Positions 1 through 9,668 of a stretch of DNA of 64,000 nt are shown in pieces. The stretch spans positions 66,529-130,528 of the forward strand of contig CAJFJA010000005.1 in NCBI GenBank assembly GCA_904382605.1, written 5' to 3'. The DNA comes from Candidatus Alloclostridium intestinigallinarum. GTDB taxonomy: Bacteria > Bacillota > Clostridia > Christensenellales > UBA3700. A program made the translations under genes and the position numbers. The notes beneath the pieces were generated by a model. It was not told the origin of the DNA and ran no database searches. It was given only the letters and a program-made list of their open reading frames with translations. The stretch's first letter is position 1; each line of letters begins with the position of its first letter.

Positions 1-24
1 ATGGGTGGAGCGCCACGCGCTCCC
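1..24 (-). repeat. Dispersed palindromic repeat fragment (family A core)
   Basis: Positions 1-18 are the exact reverse complement of an 18-base motif also found at 8252-8269 and 33633-33650 (GCGTGGCGCTCCACCCAT). The core GCGTGGCGC/GCGCCACGC is self-complementary. The window edge cuts this copy, so its full extent is unknown. The rest of 25-137 shows no gene. Confidence 0.75.
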
Positions 25-137
25 GCTGAAAGCAAAGCATTTTACAACCCGACATATACACATATTTTATGTTTTAGAGTAAAATGTGTTCTACTGAGGC
101 CCACTACGGGTAGATATATCCGCAGGAAGAGAAAACA

Positions 138-172
138 AAAAGGCTTATGCGTTTTAACCGTATAAGCCTTAA
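138..172 (-). terminator. Rho-independent terminator of the esterase gene
   Basis: The arms AAGGCTTAT and ATAAGCCTT enclose a short loop. Read on the minus strand the hairpin is followed by a T-rich stretch (TTTTTGTTTT), directly after the stop of the esterase gene. The plus strand also has a T-run, so it may act in both directions. Confidence 0.75.
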
Positions 173-1275
173 CTTTTTTGCAGGGAGCTTAAAAAACGGC
201 GGATTTGCTTCATGGCGTCCCTGCTTATTTTCAGCGCCATGGTTATGGCGAAAGCGTGCACGGCGAACCGTCCTTCGCCGTGGTAGTGGACGTAGGGCAC
301 TCCCAGCCGCATGAACTTGTCTATCAGATCGAAGGTGAGCAGGGCGAGTTTGTCGTTTTCCGCGGATATGGCAAATGTGGGCGGAAAGCGTTCGTTTACC
401 CAGTATATGGGCGAAATTTCTTTGCGGAACTCCTCATCGGTCTCCTTTACGGGCGTGCCGCCGCAGTAAGCCTGCGTGTATATGCCGCCGCGCTTAAAGC
501 CCGATTCCACCACTTTTTCCAGGTCGTAAACGCCGCAGTTGAGCACGGTCGCGGAAAACTTCTGCTCCTTTGCGCGCTTGTCCAGATTGAATTTTGCGGC
601 ATATTCGGGGTTGGTCGATATGCACGCCGCCATGGCGGCAAGGTGCGCGCCCGCGGATTCGCCGCTTACGACAATGCTTTCCATATCTATATCCAGTTCG
701 TCCGCGTGGTCGCGCAGCCAGCCTATCGCCTTGTATATGTTTTCTATCATTCTGGGGTGGGCGTATCTGGGCGCTTCGCCGTAATAAACGCTCGCCACGA
801 AGTATCCCGCCGTGGCTATGCGCGTGGTGAACGCCTCGCGCGATTCGGGCCAGCCGCCCATCCAGCCGCCGCCGTGGATATACAGAAAAACTTTGTATCT
901 GCCCTTGTGTTTGCCGAGCGGATAGTAGGTATTCAGGTAAAGTTTTTCGTCGGAAGGGTCGAAGCGTATATGCCGTTTTACGTGCAGAAATACCGCGCGC
1001 CCGAAGTTGTATACGGTGAGCATACCCACTATCTCGTTGCGCAGTCTGCCGCCCATCGCGTACGTATACTTTATTCCGAAAGAAATCCTGCGCGCCAGCT
1101 TTTTCGCCTTGGCCTTAGCCTGCGCGGTGTTCTCCTTCATAAGTTCGCGCCGGCGTTCGCGGTTTTCCTTCAGGGCGGCGTGGAAGAGCCGCTGGCGTTC
1201 GCGCAGACTTTCGTACTTTTCCCCGAAGGGGACGGGAGCCTTTTTTTCTTGTCCTTCATATATAAATAATACCAC
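169..1275 (-). CDS. Alpha/beta hydrolase, HSL/BD-FAE-type carboxylesterase
   Basis: Predicted cytoplasmic serine esterase that cleaves small ester bonds; the substrate is unknown. Seen in the sequence: an HGGGW oxyanion-hole motif, the nucleophile elbow GESAG, a downstream acidic site in SAEND and a late histidine in VHAF, which is the expected order of an alpha/beta-hydrolase catalytic triad. The first 60 residues are basic and charged, with no signal peptide. The start is uncertain. The listed GTG at 1275 has no ribosome-binding site and lies upstream of the transcription start expected from the promoter at 1266-1294. An ATG at 1259, in another frame, joins this frame if one base changes in a run of seven A at about 1241-1247. 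It is transcribed divergently from the trp operon and ends in its own terminator. Confidence 0.8.
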   Translation of the reverse strand: MVLFIYEGQEKKAPVPFGEKYESLRERQRLFHAALKENRERRRELMKENTAQAKAKAKKLARRISFGIKYTYAMGGRLRNEIVGMLTVYNFGRAVFLHVKRHIRFDPSDEKLYLNTYYPLGKHKGRYKVFLYIHGGGWMGGWPESREAFTTRIATAGYFVASVYYGEAPRYAHPRMIENIYKAIGWLRDHADELDIDMESIVVSGESAGAHLAAMAACISTNPEYAAKFNLDKRAKEQKFSATVLNCGVYDLEKVVESGFKRGGIYTQAYCGGTPVKETDEEFRKEISPIYWVNERFPPTFAISAENDKLALLTFDLIDKFMRLGVPYVHYHGEGRFAVHAFAITMALKISRDAMKQIRRFLSSLQKS

Positions 1276-1294
1276 TTTGCAAACGGTTTTTCAA
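1266..1294 (-). promoter_or_regulatory. Sigma-A promoter of the esterase gene
   Basis: On the minus strand TTGAAA, a 17-base spacer and TATTAT. The expected transcription start, near 1259, falls on an ATG, which would give a leaderless message. Confidence 0.55.
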
Positions 1295-1352
1295 GACCCG
1301 CTGTCGCCGGACGGCATTTTGGCGGCGCAATGTAAAAAATCCGAAAATACTG

Positions 1353-1381
1353 TTGACAATGCGGATAAAGAGTGCTATACT
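1353..1381 (+). promoter_or_regulatory. Sigma-A promoter of the trp operon
   Basis: TTGACA at 1353-1358, 17 bases, TATACT at 1376-1381. It sits just upstream of the T-box leader. Confidence 0.9.
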
Positions 1382-1387
1382 GAGCAC

Positions 1388-1712
1388 AATTCAATAAACC
1401 GTTGATGCGGAGATAACGGCAATCATGCCCTTACAGAGAGCCTGCGTCGGTGAGAGTCGGGTGGGAAACAAGTTGTCAAATGGACCGCGGAGGGCGCAGG
1501 TCAAATGCGGAAAACCGCAAAGTATTCTGCGACGTTGCAGGCAGACGTAATTTGCCGGGGATATGTTGGTATCCTGCTAAGTGCACGGGTCGTTCCGTGA
1601 ATTCAAGGTGGCACCGCGGATAATTTGTTATTCGTCCTTGACAAGAGTACTTTCTGTCAGGGACTTTTTGCTTCTTTGGCAGTAAGCCGAAGAAGCATTT
1701 TTTTATCCGGAG
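1388..1712 (+). promoter_or_regulatory. T-box riboswitch, tryptophan-specific
   Basis: The leader RNA binds uncharged tRNA and decides between termination and read-through. The conserved T-box sequence AAGGTGGCACCGCGG lies at 1605-1619. The Stem I region includes AGAGAG near 1434 and a candidate specifier loop with TGG at 1481-1483, which is the Trp codon and agrees with the downstream trp genes. A terminator hairpin follows at 1634-1669. Low charged tRNA-Trp should favour the antiterminator and expression of the operon. Confidence 0.93.
1634..1669 (+). terminator. T-box attenuator terminator
   Basis: GTCCTTGACA at 1634-1643 pairs with TGTCAGGGAC at 1655-1664 and is followed by TTTTT. It is the terminator half of the T-box switch. 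Confidence 0.9.
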
Positions 1713-1722
1713 GAATAAAGAT

Positions 1723-3189
1723 ATGGAAATCTTGCCCGCTTTGAGTGAAATCGGAAGGATAGCCGCGGACGGGAAATACCGCGTTCTGCCCGTCAGCTGT
1801 GAAATTCTGTCCGACTTCATCACGCCCATCGAGGCGCTGAGGATACTGAAAAACTCGTCCGCGCACTGCTATATGCTGGAATCCGCCCAGGCGGACGAAA
1901 AGTGGGGGAGATACACATTTCTGGGCTTTGAGCCGAAAACGGAGATAACCTGCGTAAACGGAGTCTTGCAGGCGGGCGGCGGAGAGATAAGAACGGACGA
2001 CCCGTCCGGATATATCCGCAAAATACTCAAAGAGTATAAAGCTCCGCGCTTTGACTATCTGCCGCCCTTCACGGGCGGTCTGGTGGGATATTTTTCCTAC
2101 GACTATCTGGGGTACAGCGAACCCGCGGTGAGATGCGACGCGGAGGATACGGAAAACTTCAAGGACGTAGACCTGATGCTTTTCGACAAGGTCATCGCCT
2201 TCGACAACCTGCGGCAGAAGATAATACTAATCGTCAATATGCCGCTTACGGACGTGGAGAGGGAGTATGGCAAAGCGGTTGAGGAAATAAAAGGGCTTAT
2301 CCGCCTTCTGCGCCGCGGAAACAGGGAAGAAGAGCCGGGCGGCAGACTGAAAGGCAAAGTCGTTCCGCTTTTCGGCAAAGAGCAGTACTGCGGCATGGTG
2401 GAGCGGGCGAAAAGATATATCCGCGAAGGGGATATATTCCAGATAGTGCTTTCCAACCGCCTGAGCGCGCCGTTCGAGGGCAGTTTATTGAATACCTACC
2501 GCGTTTTGCGCACGATAAATCCTTCCCCCTATATGTTCTATTTTTCGGGAACGGACGTGGAAGTGGCGGGGGCTTCGCCCGAAACGCTCGTCAGGCTGGA
2601 AGACGGAATCCTGCACACTTTTCCCCTTGCCGGGACGCGCCGGCGCGGCGTGACGGAAGAGGAGGACAAGGAGCTTGAAAGGGAACTGCTTGCGGACGAA
2701 AAGGAACTTTCCGAGCACGATATGCTGGTGGATTTGGGCAGGAACGACCTGGGAAAAATAAGCAAGTTCGGCTCGGTCAAAGTGGAAAAACTGCACGCGG
2801 TGGAGAAGTTTTCGCACGTCATGCACATCGGCTCGACCATTCGCGGAGAGATAAGGGAGGGCAAGGACGCGCTCGACGCGGTAGAGGCGGTACTGCCGGC
2901 GGGGACGCTTTCGGGAGCGCCCAAGATACGCGCGTGCGGGCTGATTGCGGAGCTTGAAAACAACAAGCGCGGCATATACGGCGGAGCCATCGGGTACATA
3001 GACTTTACGGGAAATATGGATACCTGCATTGCCATACGCATAGTTTACAAAAAAAACGGCAAGGTATTCGTGCGTAGCGGCGCGGGAATAGTTGCGGATT
3101 CCGATCCCGAAAAGGAGTATCTGGAATGCCTGAACAAGGCGAAGGCGTCGCTTAAAGCGCTGGAACTTGCGCAGGAGGATGAATTATGA
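1723..3189 (+). CDS. trpE: Anthranilate synthase component I
   Basis: Makes anthranilate from chorismate, using ammonia supplied by TrpG; first committed step of tryptophan synthesis. At 488 residues it has the usual length. Visible motifs are the MLESA segment near the N-terminus, part of the tryptophan feedback site in this family, and the C-terminal chorismate-binding signatures GRNDLG and PAGTLSGAPK. The ATG at 1723 follows a GGAGG site at 1709-1713. It is the first gene after the T-box and overlaps trpG by 4 bases. The feedback motif suggests control by end product as well as by tRNA charging. A paralogous aminodeoxychorismate synthase is unlikely given the complete trp operon. Confidence 0.96.
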   Translation: MEILPALSEIGRIAADGKYRVLPVSCEILSDFITPIEALRILKNSSAHCYMLESAQADEKWGRYTFLGFEPKTEITCVNGVLQAGGGEIRTDDPSGYIRKILKEYKAPRFDYLPPFTGGLVGYFSYDYLGYSEPAVRCDAEDTENFKDVDLMLFDKVIAFDNLRQKIILIVNMPLTDVEREYGKAVEEIKGLIRLLRRGNREEEPGGRLKGKVVPLFGKEQYCGMVERAKRYIREGDIFQIVLSNRLSAPFEGSLLNTYRVLRTINPSPYMFYFSGTDVEVAGASPETLVRLEDGILHTFPLAGTRRRGVTEEEDKELERELLADEKELSEHDMLVDLGRNDLGKISKFGSVKVEKLHAVEKFSHVMHIGSTIRGEIREGKDALDAVEAVLPAGTLSGAPKIRACGLIAELENNKRGIYGGAIGYIDFTGNMDTCIAIRIVYKKNGKVFVRSGAGIVADSDPEKEYLECLNKAKASLKALELAQEDEL

Positions 3190-3758
3190 TACTGCTCATC
3201 GACAATTACGACAGTTTTTCCTACAATCTGTACCAGCTGACCGGGGAAATAAACCCCGATATAACGGTGATCCGCAACGACGAACTCACCGTGGAGCAGA
3301 TAAGAAATCTGCACCCGGAACGCATTATCATATCCCCCGGACCGGGCAGACCGGAAAACGCCGGCGTAATAATAAACGTCGTAAAGACGCTGGGGAAGGA
3401 AATTCCCGTGCTGGGAGTGTGTCTGGGTCACCAGGCGGTATGCGCGGCGTACGGCGCAACCGTGACTTACGCGAAAAAACTCATGCACGGCAAGCAGTCC
3501 GCCGTGAAAATCGACCGGGAGTGTCCGCTGTTTTACGGGTGCGGCGAAGTCGAACTTGTGGCGCGATACCACTCGCTTGCGGCGGACGCGGACACCATTC
3601 CCGAATGTCTTAAAGTCACCGCGGTTACGTACGACGGCGAGGTTATGGCTGTGCAACATAAAAAATATCCCGTTTTCGGCGTGCAGTTCCACCCCGAATC
3701 CATACTCACCCCGAACGGAAAGCGTATGCTCGAAAACTTTATAAAGGAGATGCTGTAA
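3186..3758 (+). CDS. trpG: Anthranilate synthase component II, glutamine amidotransferase
   Basis: Releases ammonia from glutamine for TrpE. It is a class I amidotransferase of 190 residues, with the nucleophile motif GVCLGHQ at about residue 80, the oxyanion strand SPGPGRP, and the C-terminal FHPES that carries the catalytic histidine and glutamate. It is a single-domain form, not fused to trpD as in some bacteria. The start overlaps the trpE stop (ATGA) and the stop overlaps the trpD start, so translational coupling is likely. Some lineages share this subunit with folate synthesis. Confidence 0.95.
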   Translation: MILLIDNYDSFSYNLYQLTGEINPDITVIRNDELTVEQIRNLHPERIIISPGPGRPENAGVIINVVKTLGKEIPVLGVCLGHQAVCAAYGATVTYAKKLMHGKQSAVKIDRECPLFYGCGEVELVARYHSLAADADTIPECLKVTAVTYDGEVMAVQHKKYPVFGVQFHPESILTPNGKRMLENFIKEML

Positions 3759-4789
3759 TGATAAAGGAAGCCATAGTAAAGATAGTAAACAAAGAAGACC
3801 TTTCGTACGGCGAAGCGTACGCGGTGATGAACGAAATCATGGGCGGCGAAACTTCCGCCACGCAGAACGCCGCGTTTCTGGCGGCGCTGTCCACAAAGAG
3901 CGCAAGGGCGGAAACGAAGGACGAAATAGCCGGTTGCGCCGCCGCGATGAGGGAGCACGCCAAAAAGGTGGAAACGGGCATGGAGGTCATGGAGATAGTC
4001 GGCACGGGCGGCGATAACGCCGGAAGTTTCAACATCTCCACCACGTCCGCGCTCGTGGCGGCGGCGGGCGGAGTGAAGATTGCCAAACACGGCAACCGCG
4101 CGGCTTCTTCCCAATGCGGAACGGCAGACTGTCTGGAAGCGCTGGGCGTGAACATACGCCAAAGTCCGAAAAAATGTGTGGAACTGCTGGAAAAGGCCGG
4201 TATGTGCTTTTTCTTTGCGCAGGAATACCACACGTCCATGAAATACGTGGGCGCAATCCGCAAGGAGCTGGGATTCAGAACCGTGTTCAATATTCTCGGA
4301 CCTTTGACCAATCCCGCGCGTCCCGCCCTGCAGCTTCTGGGCGTGTACGACGAATATCTTATCGAGCCGCTGGCGCAGGTGCTCACCGAACTCGGAGTAA
4401 GGCGCGGCATGGTGGTTTACGGCAGGGACAAGCTGGACGAAATATCGCTGGGCGCGCCCACTTCGGTGTGCGAAATAAAGGACGGCTGGATAAAAAATTA
4501 TACGATAAAGCCGGAAGACTTCGGAATGGAGCGTTGCCGCAGGGAAGACCTGAGGGGCGGCACGCCGCAGGAGAACGCGCGTATAACCCTTTCGCTTTTA
4601 GACGGGGAAAGGGGCGCAAAGAGAAACGCGGTGCTTCTGAATGCGGGCGCGGCGCTGTATATCGGCGGAAAGGCGGAGAGCATGAAAGAGGGGATCGCGC
4701 TTGCGGGCGAGCTGATAGATTCGGGCAAGGCGCGCAAAACGCTTGACGACGTCGTACGGATAAGCAACGCCGCGGAGGAAGTGCAATGA
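3758..4789 (+). CDS. trpD: Anthranilate phosphoribosyltransferase
   Basis: Transfers phosphoribosyl from PRPP to anthranilate. It has 343 residues, the usual length. The glycine-rich PRPP loop [14 protein letters not shown] at about residue 80 and the KHGNRAASS segment are intact, and the N-terminal helical domain is complete. The ATG overlaps the preceding stop by one base (TAATG) after a GGAG site. It overlaps trpC by 4 bases. Confidence 0.96.
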   Translation: MIKEAIVKIVNKEDLSYGEAYAVMNEIMGGETSATQNAAFLAALSTKSARAETKDEIAGCAAAMREHAKKVETGMEVMEIVGTGGDNAGSFNISTTSALVAAAGGVKIAKHGNRAASSQCGTADCLEALGVNIRQSPKKCVELLEKAGMCFFFAQEYHTSMKYVGAIRKELGFRTVFNILGPLTNPARPALQLLGVYDEYLIEPLAQVLTELGVRRGMVVYGRDKLDEISLGAPTSVCEIKDGWIKNYTIKPEDFGMERCRREDLRGGTPQENARITLSLLDGERGAKRNAVLLNAGAALYIGGKAESMKEGIALAGELIDSGKARKTLDDVVRISNAAEEVQ

Positions 4790-5568
4790 CCATTCTGGAA
4801 GAACTTGCCGAAAGCGCGCGCGAACGCGTGAAGGCGGCGAAAGCTGCCGTGTCCGCGCAGGAGATAAGGCGGCGTGCGGAAGCGCTTGAAAGGGGAGAGT
4901 ACGCCTTTGAAAACGCGCTGAAAAAGCCGGGGCTTTCCTTCATATGCGAATGTAAGAAAGCGTCCCCGTCCAAAGGGCTTATTTCTCCCGATTTCCCCTA
5001 TCTGCTTATCGCAAAGGAGTACGAAGCGGCAGGGGCGGACTGCATATCCGTACTCACCGAACCCGGCCGTTTTCTGGGAAGCGGAGAATATCTGAAAGAG
5101 ATTGCCGCCGCCGTATCCGTCCCCTGCCTGCGCAAGGACTTCGTGGTGGACGAGTACATGATTTACGGGGCGAAACTGCTGGGAGCGCAGGCGGTGCTGC
5201 TCATCTGCGCGATACTGGGAAAAGAGCAATTGAAAGAATATATCGGCGTGTGCGACCTTCTCGGACTTACCGCCCTTGTCGAAGCGCACGACGAAGGCGA
5301 AGCCGAAGCGGCGGTAGAGGCGGGCGCGCGCGTCATCGGCGTGAACAACAGGAATCTGAAAGACTTTTCCGTGGATACGCGGAACAGTTGCAGACTGCGC
5401 GATCTGATTCCGCCCGGCATACTGTTCGTGTCGGAAAGCGGCGTTAAAAGCGCGGAGGACGTGGCAAAGATAAGGGACATTGGCGCGGACGCGGTATTGA
5501 TAGGCGAAACGCTCATGCGCGCGCCCGACAAGAGGGCGAAACTTGACGAATTGAGGAGCTTGCTTTGA
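4786..5568 (+). CDS. trpC: Indole-3-glycerol phosphate synthase
   Basis: Closes the indole ring from carboxyphenylaminodeoxyribulose phosphate. It is a TIM barrel of 260 residues. Family landmarks are [10 protein letters not shown] (phosphate and catalytic lysine strand), [10 protein letters not shown] (catalytic lysine and acid), GVNNRNLK and SESGV near the C-terminal phosphate site. It is monofunctional; trpF is a separate gene. ATGA overlaps occur at both ends. Confidence 0.96.
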   Translation: MTILEELAESARERVKAAKAAVSAQEIRRRAEALERGEYAFENALKKPGLSFICECKKASPSKGLISPDFPYLLIAKEYEAAGADCISVLTEPGRFLGSGEYLKEIAAAVSVPCLRKDFVVDEYMIYGAKLLGAQAVLLICAILGKEQLKEYIGVCDLLGLTALVEAHDEGEAEAAVEAGARVIGVNNRNLKDFSVDTRNSCRLRDLIPPGILFVSESGVKSAEDVAKIRDIGADAVLIGETLMRAPDKRAKLDELRSLL

Positions 5569-6176
5569 CAAAGATAAAGATATGCGGGCTTTCCCGTTTA
5601 AGCGATATTTCCGCGGTAAACGCGTGTATGCCCGACTATGCCGGATTCGTATTCGCGCCCTCAAGCCGCCGCTTTATATCCTGTGAAAGGGCGGCGGAAC
5701 TCAAGGCGGCGCTGTCGCCCGGCATTACGGCGGTAGGGGTATTCGTCGACGAGGACTGCGGAAAAGTGGCTCGGCTGCTTAACGGCGGCGTTATAGATAT
5801 GGCACAGCTCCACGGGAGCGAAGACGACGGGTATATAGAGCGGCTGAAAGGGCTGACGGACAAAAAAATCATAAGGGCGTTCCGCGTTAAAACGGAAAAG
5901 GACGCGGAAGAAGCGGAGAAAAGCCGCGCAGACTATATCCTGCTAGATTCCGGCGCGGGCAGCGGCAAAGCGTTCGACTGGCGGCTGCTCCGCGGAATAA
6001 ACCGGCAGTATTTTCTGGCGGGCGGACTGTCCTGCGGCAATGCGGAAAATGCGGTACGAATCCTGCACCCGTTTGCGGTCGACGTGAGTTCGGGCGTGGA
6101 AACGGACGGATATAAAGACAAAAACAAAATAGCGGCGTTCGTCGCCGCAGTAAGGGAGGCAGACGGAATAATATGA
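5565..6176 (+). CDS. trpF: Phosphoribosylanthranilate isomerase
   Basis: Amadori rearrangement of phosphoribosylanthranilate. It is a small TIM barrel of 203 residues. It opens with the IKICGLS motif, whose cysteine is catalytic in the family. The segments YAGFVF, VFVDE, QLHG, LLDSG, LAGGL and DVSSGVE follow in the order of the family barrel strands. The start codon is TTG (TTGACAAAG), overlapping the trpC stop by 4 bases; no ATG lies nearby. Confidence 0.94.
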   Translation: MTKIKICGLSRLSDISAVNACMPDYAGFVFAPSSRRFISCERAAELKAALSPGITAVGVFVDEDCGKVARLLNGGVIDMAQLHGSEDDGYIERLKGLTDKKIIRAFRVKTEKDAEEAEKSRADYILLDSGAGSGKAFDWRLLRGINRQYFLAGGLSCGNAENAVRILHPFAVDVSSGVETDGYKDKNKIAAFVAAVREADGII

Positions 6177-7363
6177 CAAATCCTGAAGGGAGATTCGGTA
6201 TTTACGGCGGACAGTATATCCCCGAAACGTTGATGAACGCCGTTATCGAATTGGAAAAAGCGTACAACCGCTACAAAAACGACAAGGCGTTCAACGACGA
6301 ACTCACCGAACTTCTAAACGAATACGCGGGCAGGCCGTCCAGACTGTATTTCGCCAAGAAGATGACGGCGGATCTCGGCGGCGCGAAGATATACCTGAAG
6401 CGCGAGGATCTGAACCACACGGGCGCGCATAAGATAAACAACGTGCTGGGGCAGGCGCTTCTTGCCAAAAAGATGGGCAAAACGCGCCTTATCGCGGAAA
6501 CGGGCGCGGGACAGCACGGCGTAGCCACAGCCACCGCCGCCGCGCTCATGGGTATGGAGTGCGTGGTTTTCATGGGCGCGGAAGACACCGTCCGCCAGGC
6601 GCTCAACGTATACCGTATGCGCCTGCTGGGCGCGGAAGTCGTCCCCGTAAAGACGGGTACGGCAACGCTGAAGGACGCCGTTTCAGAGGCAATGCGCGAA
6701 TGGACTTCCCGCATTTCCGACACGCACTACTGCCTGGGTTCGGTCATGGGTCCCCATCCTTTTCCCACTATCGTGCGCGATTTTCAGGCGGTCATATCGC
6801 GCGAGATAAAGGAGCAGATTCTGCAAAAGGAAGGAAGGCTTCCCGACGCGGTTATCGCGTGCGTGGGCGGCGGCTCCAACGCTATAGGCAGTTTCTACCA
6901 CTTCATACCGGATAAGACCGTCAGACTCATCGGATGCGAAGCCGCCGGCAGGGGAATAGACACTTTTGAAACGGCAGCCACCCTAAATACCGGTAAAGTG
7001 GGAATATTCCACGGTATGAAGTCGTATTTCTGCCAGGATAAATACGGACAGATAGCACCCGTGTACTCCATTTCCGCCGGACTTGACTATCCCGGGGTGG
7101 GACCCGAGCACGCGCATCTGCACGATACGGGCAGGGCGGAATACGTGCCCGTCACGGACGAAGAGGCGGTTAATGCGTTCGAATATCTGGCAAAGACGGA
7201 GGGCATTATTCCCGCGATAGAGTCGGCACACGCGGTGGCGCACGCCATGAAGATTGCTCCCGGTATGGAAAAGGACAAGATAATCGTCATAACCGTTTCG
7301 GGAAGAGGAGACAAAGACTGCGCGGCGATTGCCCGTTACAGAGGAGAAGACATATATGAGTAA
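6173..7363 (+). CDS. trpB: Tryptophan synthase beta chain
   Basis: PLP enzyme that joins indole and serine to make tryptophan. At 396 residues it is the usual length of the TrpB1 type that pairs with TrpA. The PLP lysine lies in HTGAHKINN, and the serine- and glycine-rich phosphate loop is [10 protein letters not shown]. The ATG overlaps the trpF stop by 4 bases, and the C-terminus overlaps the trpA start by 8 bases. Confidence 0.97.
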   Translation: MTNPEGRFGIYGGQYIPETLMNAVIELEKAYNRYKNDKAFNDELTELLNEYAGRPSRLYFAKKMTADLGGAKIYLKREDLNHTGAHKINNVLGQALLAKKMGKTRLIAETGAGQHGVATATAAALMGMECVVFMGAEDTVRQALNVYRMRLLGAEVVPVKTGTATLKDAVSEAMREWTSRISDTHYCLGSVMGPHPFPTIVRDFQAVISREIKEQILQKEGRLPDAVIACVGGGSNAIGSFYHFIPDKTVRLIGCEAAGRGIDTFETAATLNTGKVGIFHGMKSYFCQDKYGQIAPVYSISAGLDYPGVGPEHAHLHDTGRAEYVPVTDEEAVNAFEYLAKTEGIIPAIESAHAVAHAMKIAPGMEKDKIIVITVSGRGDKDCAAIARYRGEDIYE

Positions 7364-8126
7364 TATAAAGAAGGCGTTTGAAAAAGGCAAGGCGTTTATC
7401 GCGTTCATCACCTGCGGCGACCCCGATCTGGAAACTACGGAAAAAGCCGTCCGCGCGGCGGTAGACGGCGGCGCCGATTTAATAGAGCTGGGCATTCCCT
7501 TTTCCGATCCGACAGCCGAAGGACCTGTCATTCAGGGCGCAAACGTGCGCGCACTACGCGGCGGCGTCACGACGGACAAAATTTTCGCCTTCGTAAGCAG
7601 GCTTCGCCGCGACGTGACTGTTCCGCTGGTGTTTATGACGTACGCCAACGTCGTATTTTCCTACGGCGCGGAAAAGTTTATCTCCGCCTGCGCGGATATA
7701 GGTATAGACGGACTTATTCTGCCCGACGTTCCTTACGAGGAAAAGGACGAATTTCTGCCCGTATGCCGCAAGTACGGCGTGGACCTCATCTCCATGATTG
7801 CGCCCACTTCGCTTGACCGTATCGCCATGATAGCGAAAGAGGCGGAAGGATTTTTGTATATCGTCTCCAGCCTGGGCGTGACGGGCGCGAGAGAAAATAT
7901 AGACACAGACCTTTCCGCCATTGTCGCGGAAGTGAGAAAAAGCACGGATATCCCCTGCGCCGTGGGGTTCGGTATCTCCACACCCGTGCAGGCGAAAAAA
8001 ATGTCCGCTTCCGCCGACGGCATAATCGTCGGTTCCGCCATTATCAAATTACTTGAAAAGTACGGTAAGGACGCGCCCGCATATATACGGGACTTTGTCG
8101 CAAGTATGAAAAGCGCCCTCGTATAG
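7356..8126 (+). CDS. trpA: Tryptophan synthase alpha chain
   Basis: Cleaves indole-3-glycerol phosphate and channels indole to TrpB. It is a TIM barrel of 256 residues. Present are [12 protein letters not shown], the catalytic glutamate in [11 protein letters not shown], the catalytic aspartate in LPDVPYEE, and VGFGIS at the phosphate site. I place the start at the ATG at 7356 because AGGAGAA lies 7-13 bases upstream; a TTG at 7329 has no such site. It is the last gene of the operon. No clear terminator follows, but repeat family A begins at the stop codon. Confidence 0.95.
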   Translation: MSNIKKAFEKGKAFIAFITCGDPDLETTEKAVRAAVDGGADLIELGIPFSDPTAEGPVIQGANVRALRGGVTTDKIFAFVSRLRRDVTVPLVFMTYANVVFSYGAEKFISACADIGIDGLILPDVPYEEKDEFLPVCRKYGVDLISMIAPTSLDRIAMIAKEAEGFLYIVSSLGVTGARENIDTDLSAIVAEVRKSTDIPCAVGFGISTPVQAKKMSASADGIIVGSAIIKLLEKYGKDAPAYIRDFVASMKSALV

Positions 8127-8325
8127 CCGGGAGCGTGGGACGCTCCACCCCTGATTATACCTTGAAGTAGCAAGAATATGTTTTTATAGTATTATCTTCG
8201 CAATGCTTATATAGTATAAATAAAGCGCGGCAAAAGCGGCGAGCCGGGAGGGCGTGGCGCTCCACCCATGATTATGCCTTGAAGTAGCAAGAATATGTTT
8301 TTATAGCATTATCTTCGCAATGCTT
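8126..8325 (+). repeat. Tandem pair of repeat family A
   Basis: Two near-identical blocks of about 82 bases at 8126-8207 and 8243-8325, 117 bases apart. Each starts with a palindromic core (GCGTGGGACGCTCCACCC, GCGTGGCGCTCCACCC) and continues through CTTGAAGTAGCAAGAATATG to CTTCGCAATGCTT. A diverged inverted copy lies at 10880-10965. The blocks carry no ORF of note. Confidence 0.85.
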
Positions 8326-8354
8326 TTGATTTATACCGCTTTGTAGCCGTGCTG

Positions 8355-8482
8355 AAACGCACCGCGAAGAAGTGCCCTAATGCTAGGAAAGGTGCATTTT
8401 TACAAGGGGAGCGTACTAGGCGTACGTGACCCGCGGAAAAATGTGCCTTGACACCGCAGGAGGGTGCTTATGCGCGGTGCCC
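8355..8482 (+). repeat. Palindromic repeat family B, copy 1
   Basis: The 128-base element begins CGCACCGCG and ends CGCGGTGCCC, so its ends are inverted repeats. An inner stem pairs AAGGTGCATTTTT with AAAAATGTGCCTT, and an apical palindrome is built on GTACGCCTAGTACGC-like sequence. The second copy is at 10728-10852 on the other strand. No ORF is present. Confidence 0.85.
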
Positions 8483-8504
8483 TCGTGGGCGGAAAAAGTG
8501 TATG

Positions 8505-8540
8505 AAAAAATTACGGACGGCAAAATTGTTTGCCGCCCGT
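8505..8540 (-). terminator. Terminator of the DegV gene
   Basis: On the minus strand ACGGGCGGCAAA pairs with TTTGCCGTCCGT across a 4-base loop, followed by AATTTTTT. It lies about 30 bases after the DegV stop. Confidence 0.8.
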
Positions 8541-8572
8541 ATATTTTTGAATTAACGGTTTTCGCCTATATA

Positions 8573-9436
8573 TTATTTATTTTTTCCCAGGAAGAATAAG
8601 GCAACAACTCCCGCATTGGTATGCGCGCCTATGACGGGACCTATATCGCATATCTCCACGGTGCGCACGTCCAGTCTGTCTTCTATGAGTTTTTTGACCA
8701 AAAGGGCGTCTTCATAGCACGCGCCGTGGCCTATAAACACTTTTTTCTGTTCTTCTTTGGGCAGCATACGTTCTTCCATGCCGTCAACCAGAGCTTTCAG
8801 CGCCTTTTTGCGGGATATTACTTTGGTGTAGGGCATGAGTCTGCCTTCGTCGTCCACGTGCAGTACGGGTTTTATCTGCATCGCCGTGCCTATCATTGCC
8901 GAAGCCTTGGAACATCTGCCCAGGCGCGCGAGGTGGCGCAGATCGTCAACCGTGAACAGCGCCACGGTTTTGGGAACAAGATTCTTTACGTATTCGACGA
9001 GTTCTTCGAAAGAAGCGCCTTCGTCGCGCTTTTGAATGGTATACCACAAAAGCAGACCTTCGCCCGCGCTCGCGTTGAGCGAATCCACGGCGGCTATCTT
9101 GCGGTCGGGATATTCCCCGGCAAGTTCCGCTATTACGCGCGCACAGCCGGCATAAGTGCCCGAAAGCGCGGAAGAAAACCCGACGTAAAGCACGTCGTAA
9201 CCTTCCTTGAGCTTTTCTTCAAAAGCCTCTTTCGCAATATAAGGCTGTACCATCGCGGTATTCGTAAGCGCGCCCGCCTGCATACGCTCGTAAAATTCCT
9301 TGGGCGAGATGAACGTGGTGATATTGTCGTAAGAATCGTCGCCTATGCTTACCGTCATGGGCAGAACGGTCAGATCTTTTCCGGGACAGTCCTTCGGGTA
9401 ATCGGCGGTAATTTCGGTAAAAATATATATGCTCAT
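8573..9436 (-). CDS. DegV family fatty-acid-binding protein
   Basis: DegV/FakB-type proteins hold a single fatty acid; some present it to the kinase FakA for phosphorylation. This 287-residue protein has the family layout: an N-terminal ITADYPKD/DDSYDN region, TNTAMVQPYI with the conserved Thr-Ser-type contact loop, the VGFSSALSGTY motif, DSLNASAGEG, and a C-terminal IGPVIGAHTNAG loop that contacts the ligand head group. The start has a strong GGAGG site (AGGAGGATCATTAC) and a promoter at 9462-9490. No fakA lies nearby, so the partner is unknown. It is monocistronic, between repeats and the ribosomal operon. Confidence 0.92.
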   Translation of the reverse strand: MSIYIFTEITADYPKDCPGKDLTVLPMTVSIGDDSYDNITTFISPKEFYERMQAGALTNTAMVQPYIAKEAFEEKLKEGYDVLYVGFSSALSGTYAGCARVIAELAGEYPDRKIAAVDSLNASAGEGLLLWYTIQKRDEGASFEELVEYVKNLVPKTVALFTVDDLRHLARLGRCSKASAMIGTAMQIKPVLHVDDEGRLMPYTKVISRKKALKALVDGMEERMLPKEEQKKVFIGHGACYEDALLVKKLIEDRLDVRTVEICDIGPVIGAHTNAGVVALFFLGKNK

Positions 9437-9461
9437 TGTAATGATCCTCCTGTTTTTTCAC

Positions 9462-9490
9462 ATTATACAATAAATCGGCGGCAATATCAA
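9462..9490 (-). promoter_or_regulatory. Sigma-A promoter of the DegV gene
   Basis: On the minus strand TTGATA, a 17-base spacer and TATAAT, about 25 bases upstream of the start codon. Confidence 0.85.
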
Positions 9491-9564
9491 ATGTTTTTTA
9501 CGGCGTACGGCATATATTACGCGCAATTTACGGCAAAAAAGAGGGGAAAATTTGCTCATTTTGC

Positions 9565-9593
9565 TTTACTTTGCGCAATTCGTGTGGTATATT
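9565..9593 (+). promoter_or_regulatory. Promoter of the rpsF-ssb-rpsR operon
   Basis: TTTACT, 17 bases, TATATT, about 75 bases upstream of rpsF. Confidence 0.65.
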
Positions 9594-9602
9594 TATTACA
9601 CA

Positions 9603-9660
9603 TCGCATGAGGCGATTCCTTGCTCCCGCGTCAGGTGCGGGGGACGTAAGACCAAAAGGA
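9603..9660 (+). promoter_or_regulatory. Possible S6 ribosomal-protein leader hairpin
   Basis: The untranslated leader contains the hairpin CTCCCGC-loop-GCGGGGG at about 9621-9643. S6 and S18 often repress this operon by binding such a leader. I cannot confirm the family consensus by eye, so this rests mainly on position. Confidence 0.3.
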
Positions 9661-9668
9661 GGTAGACT

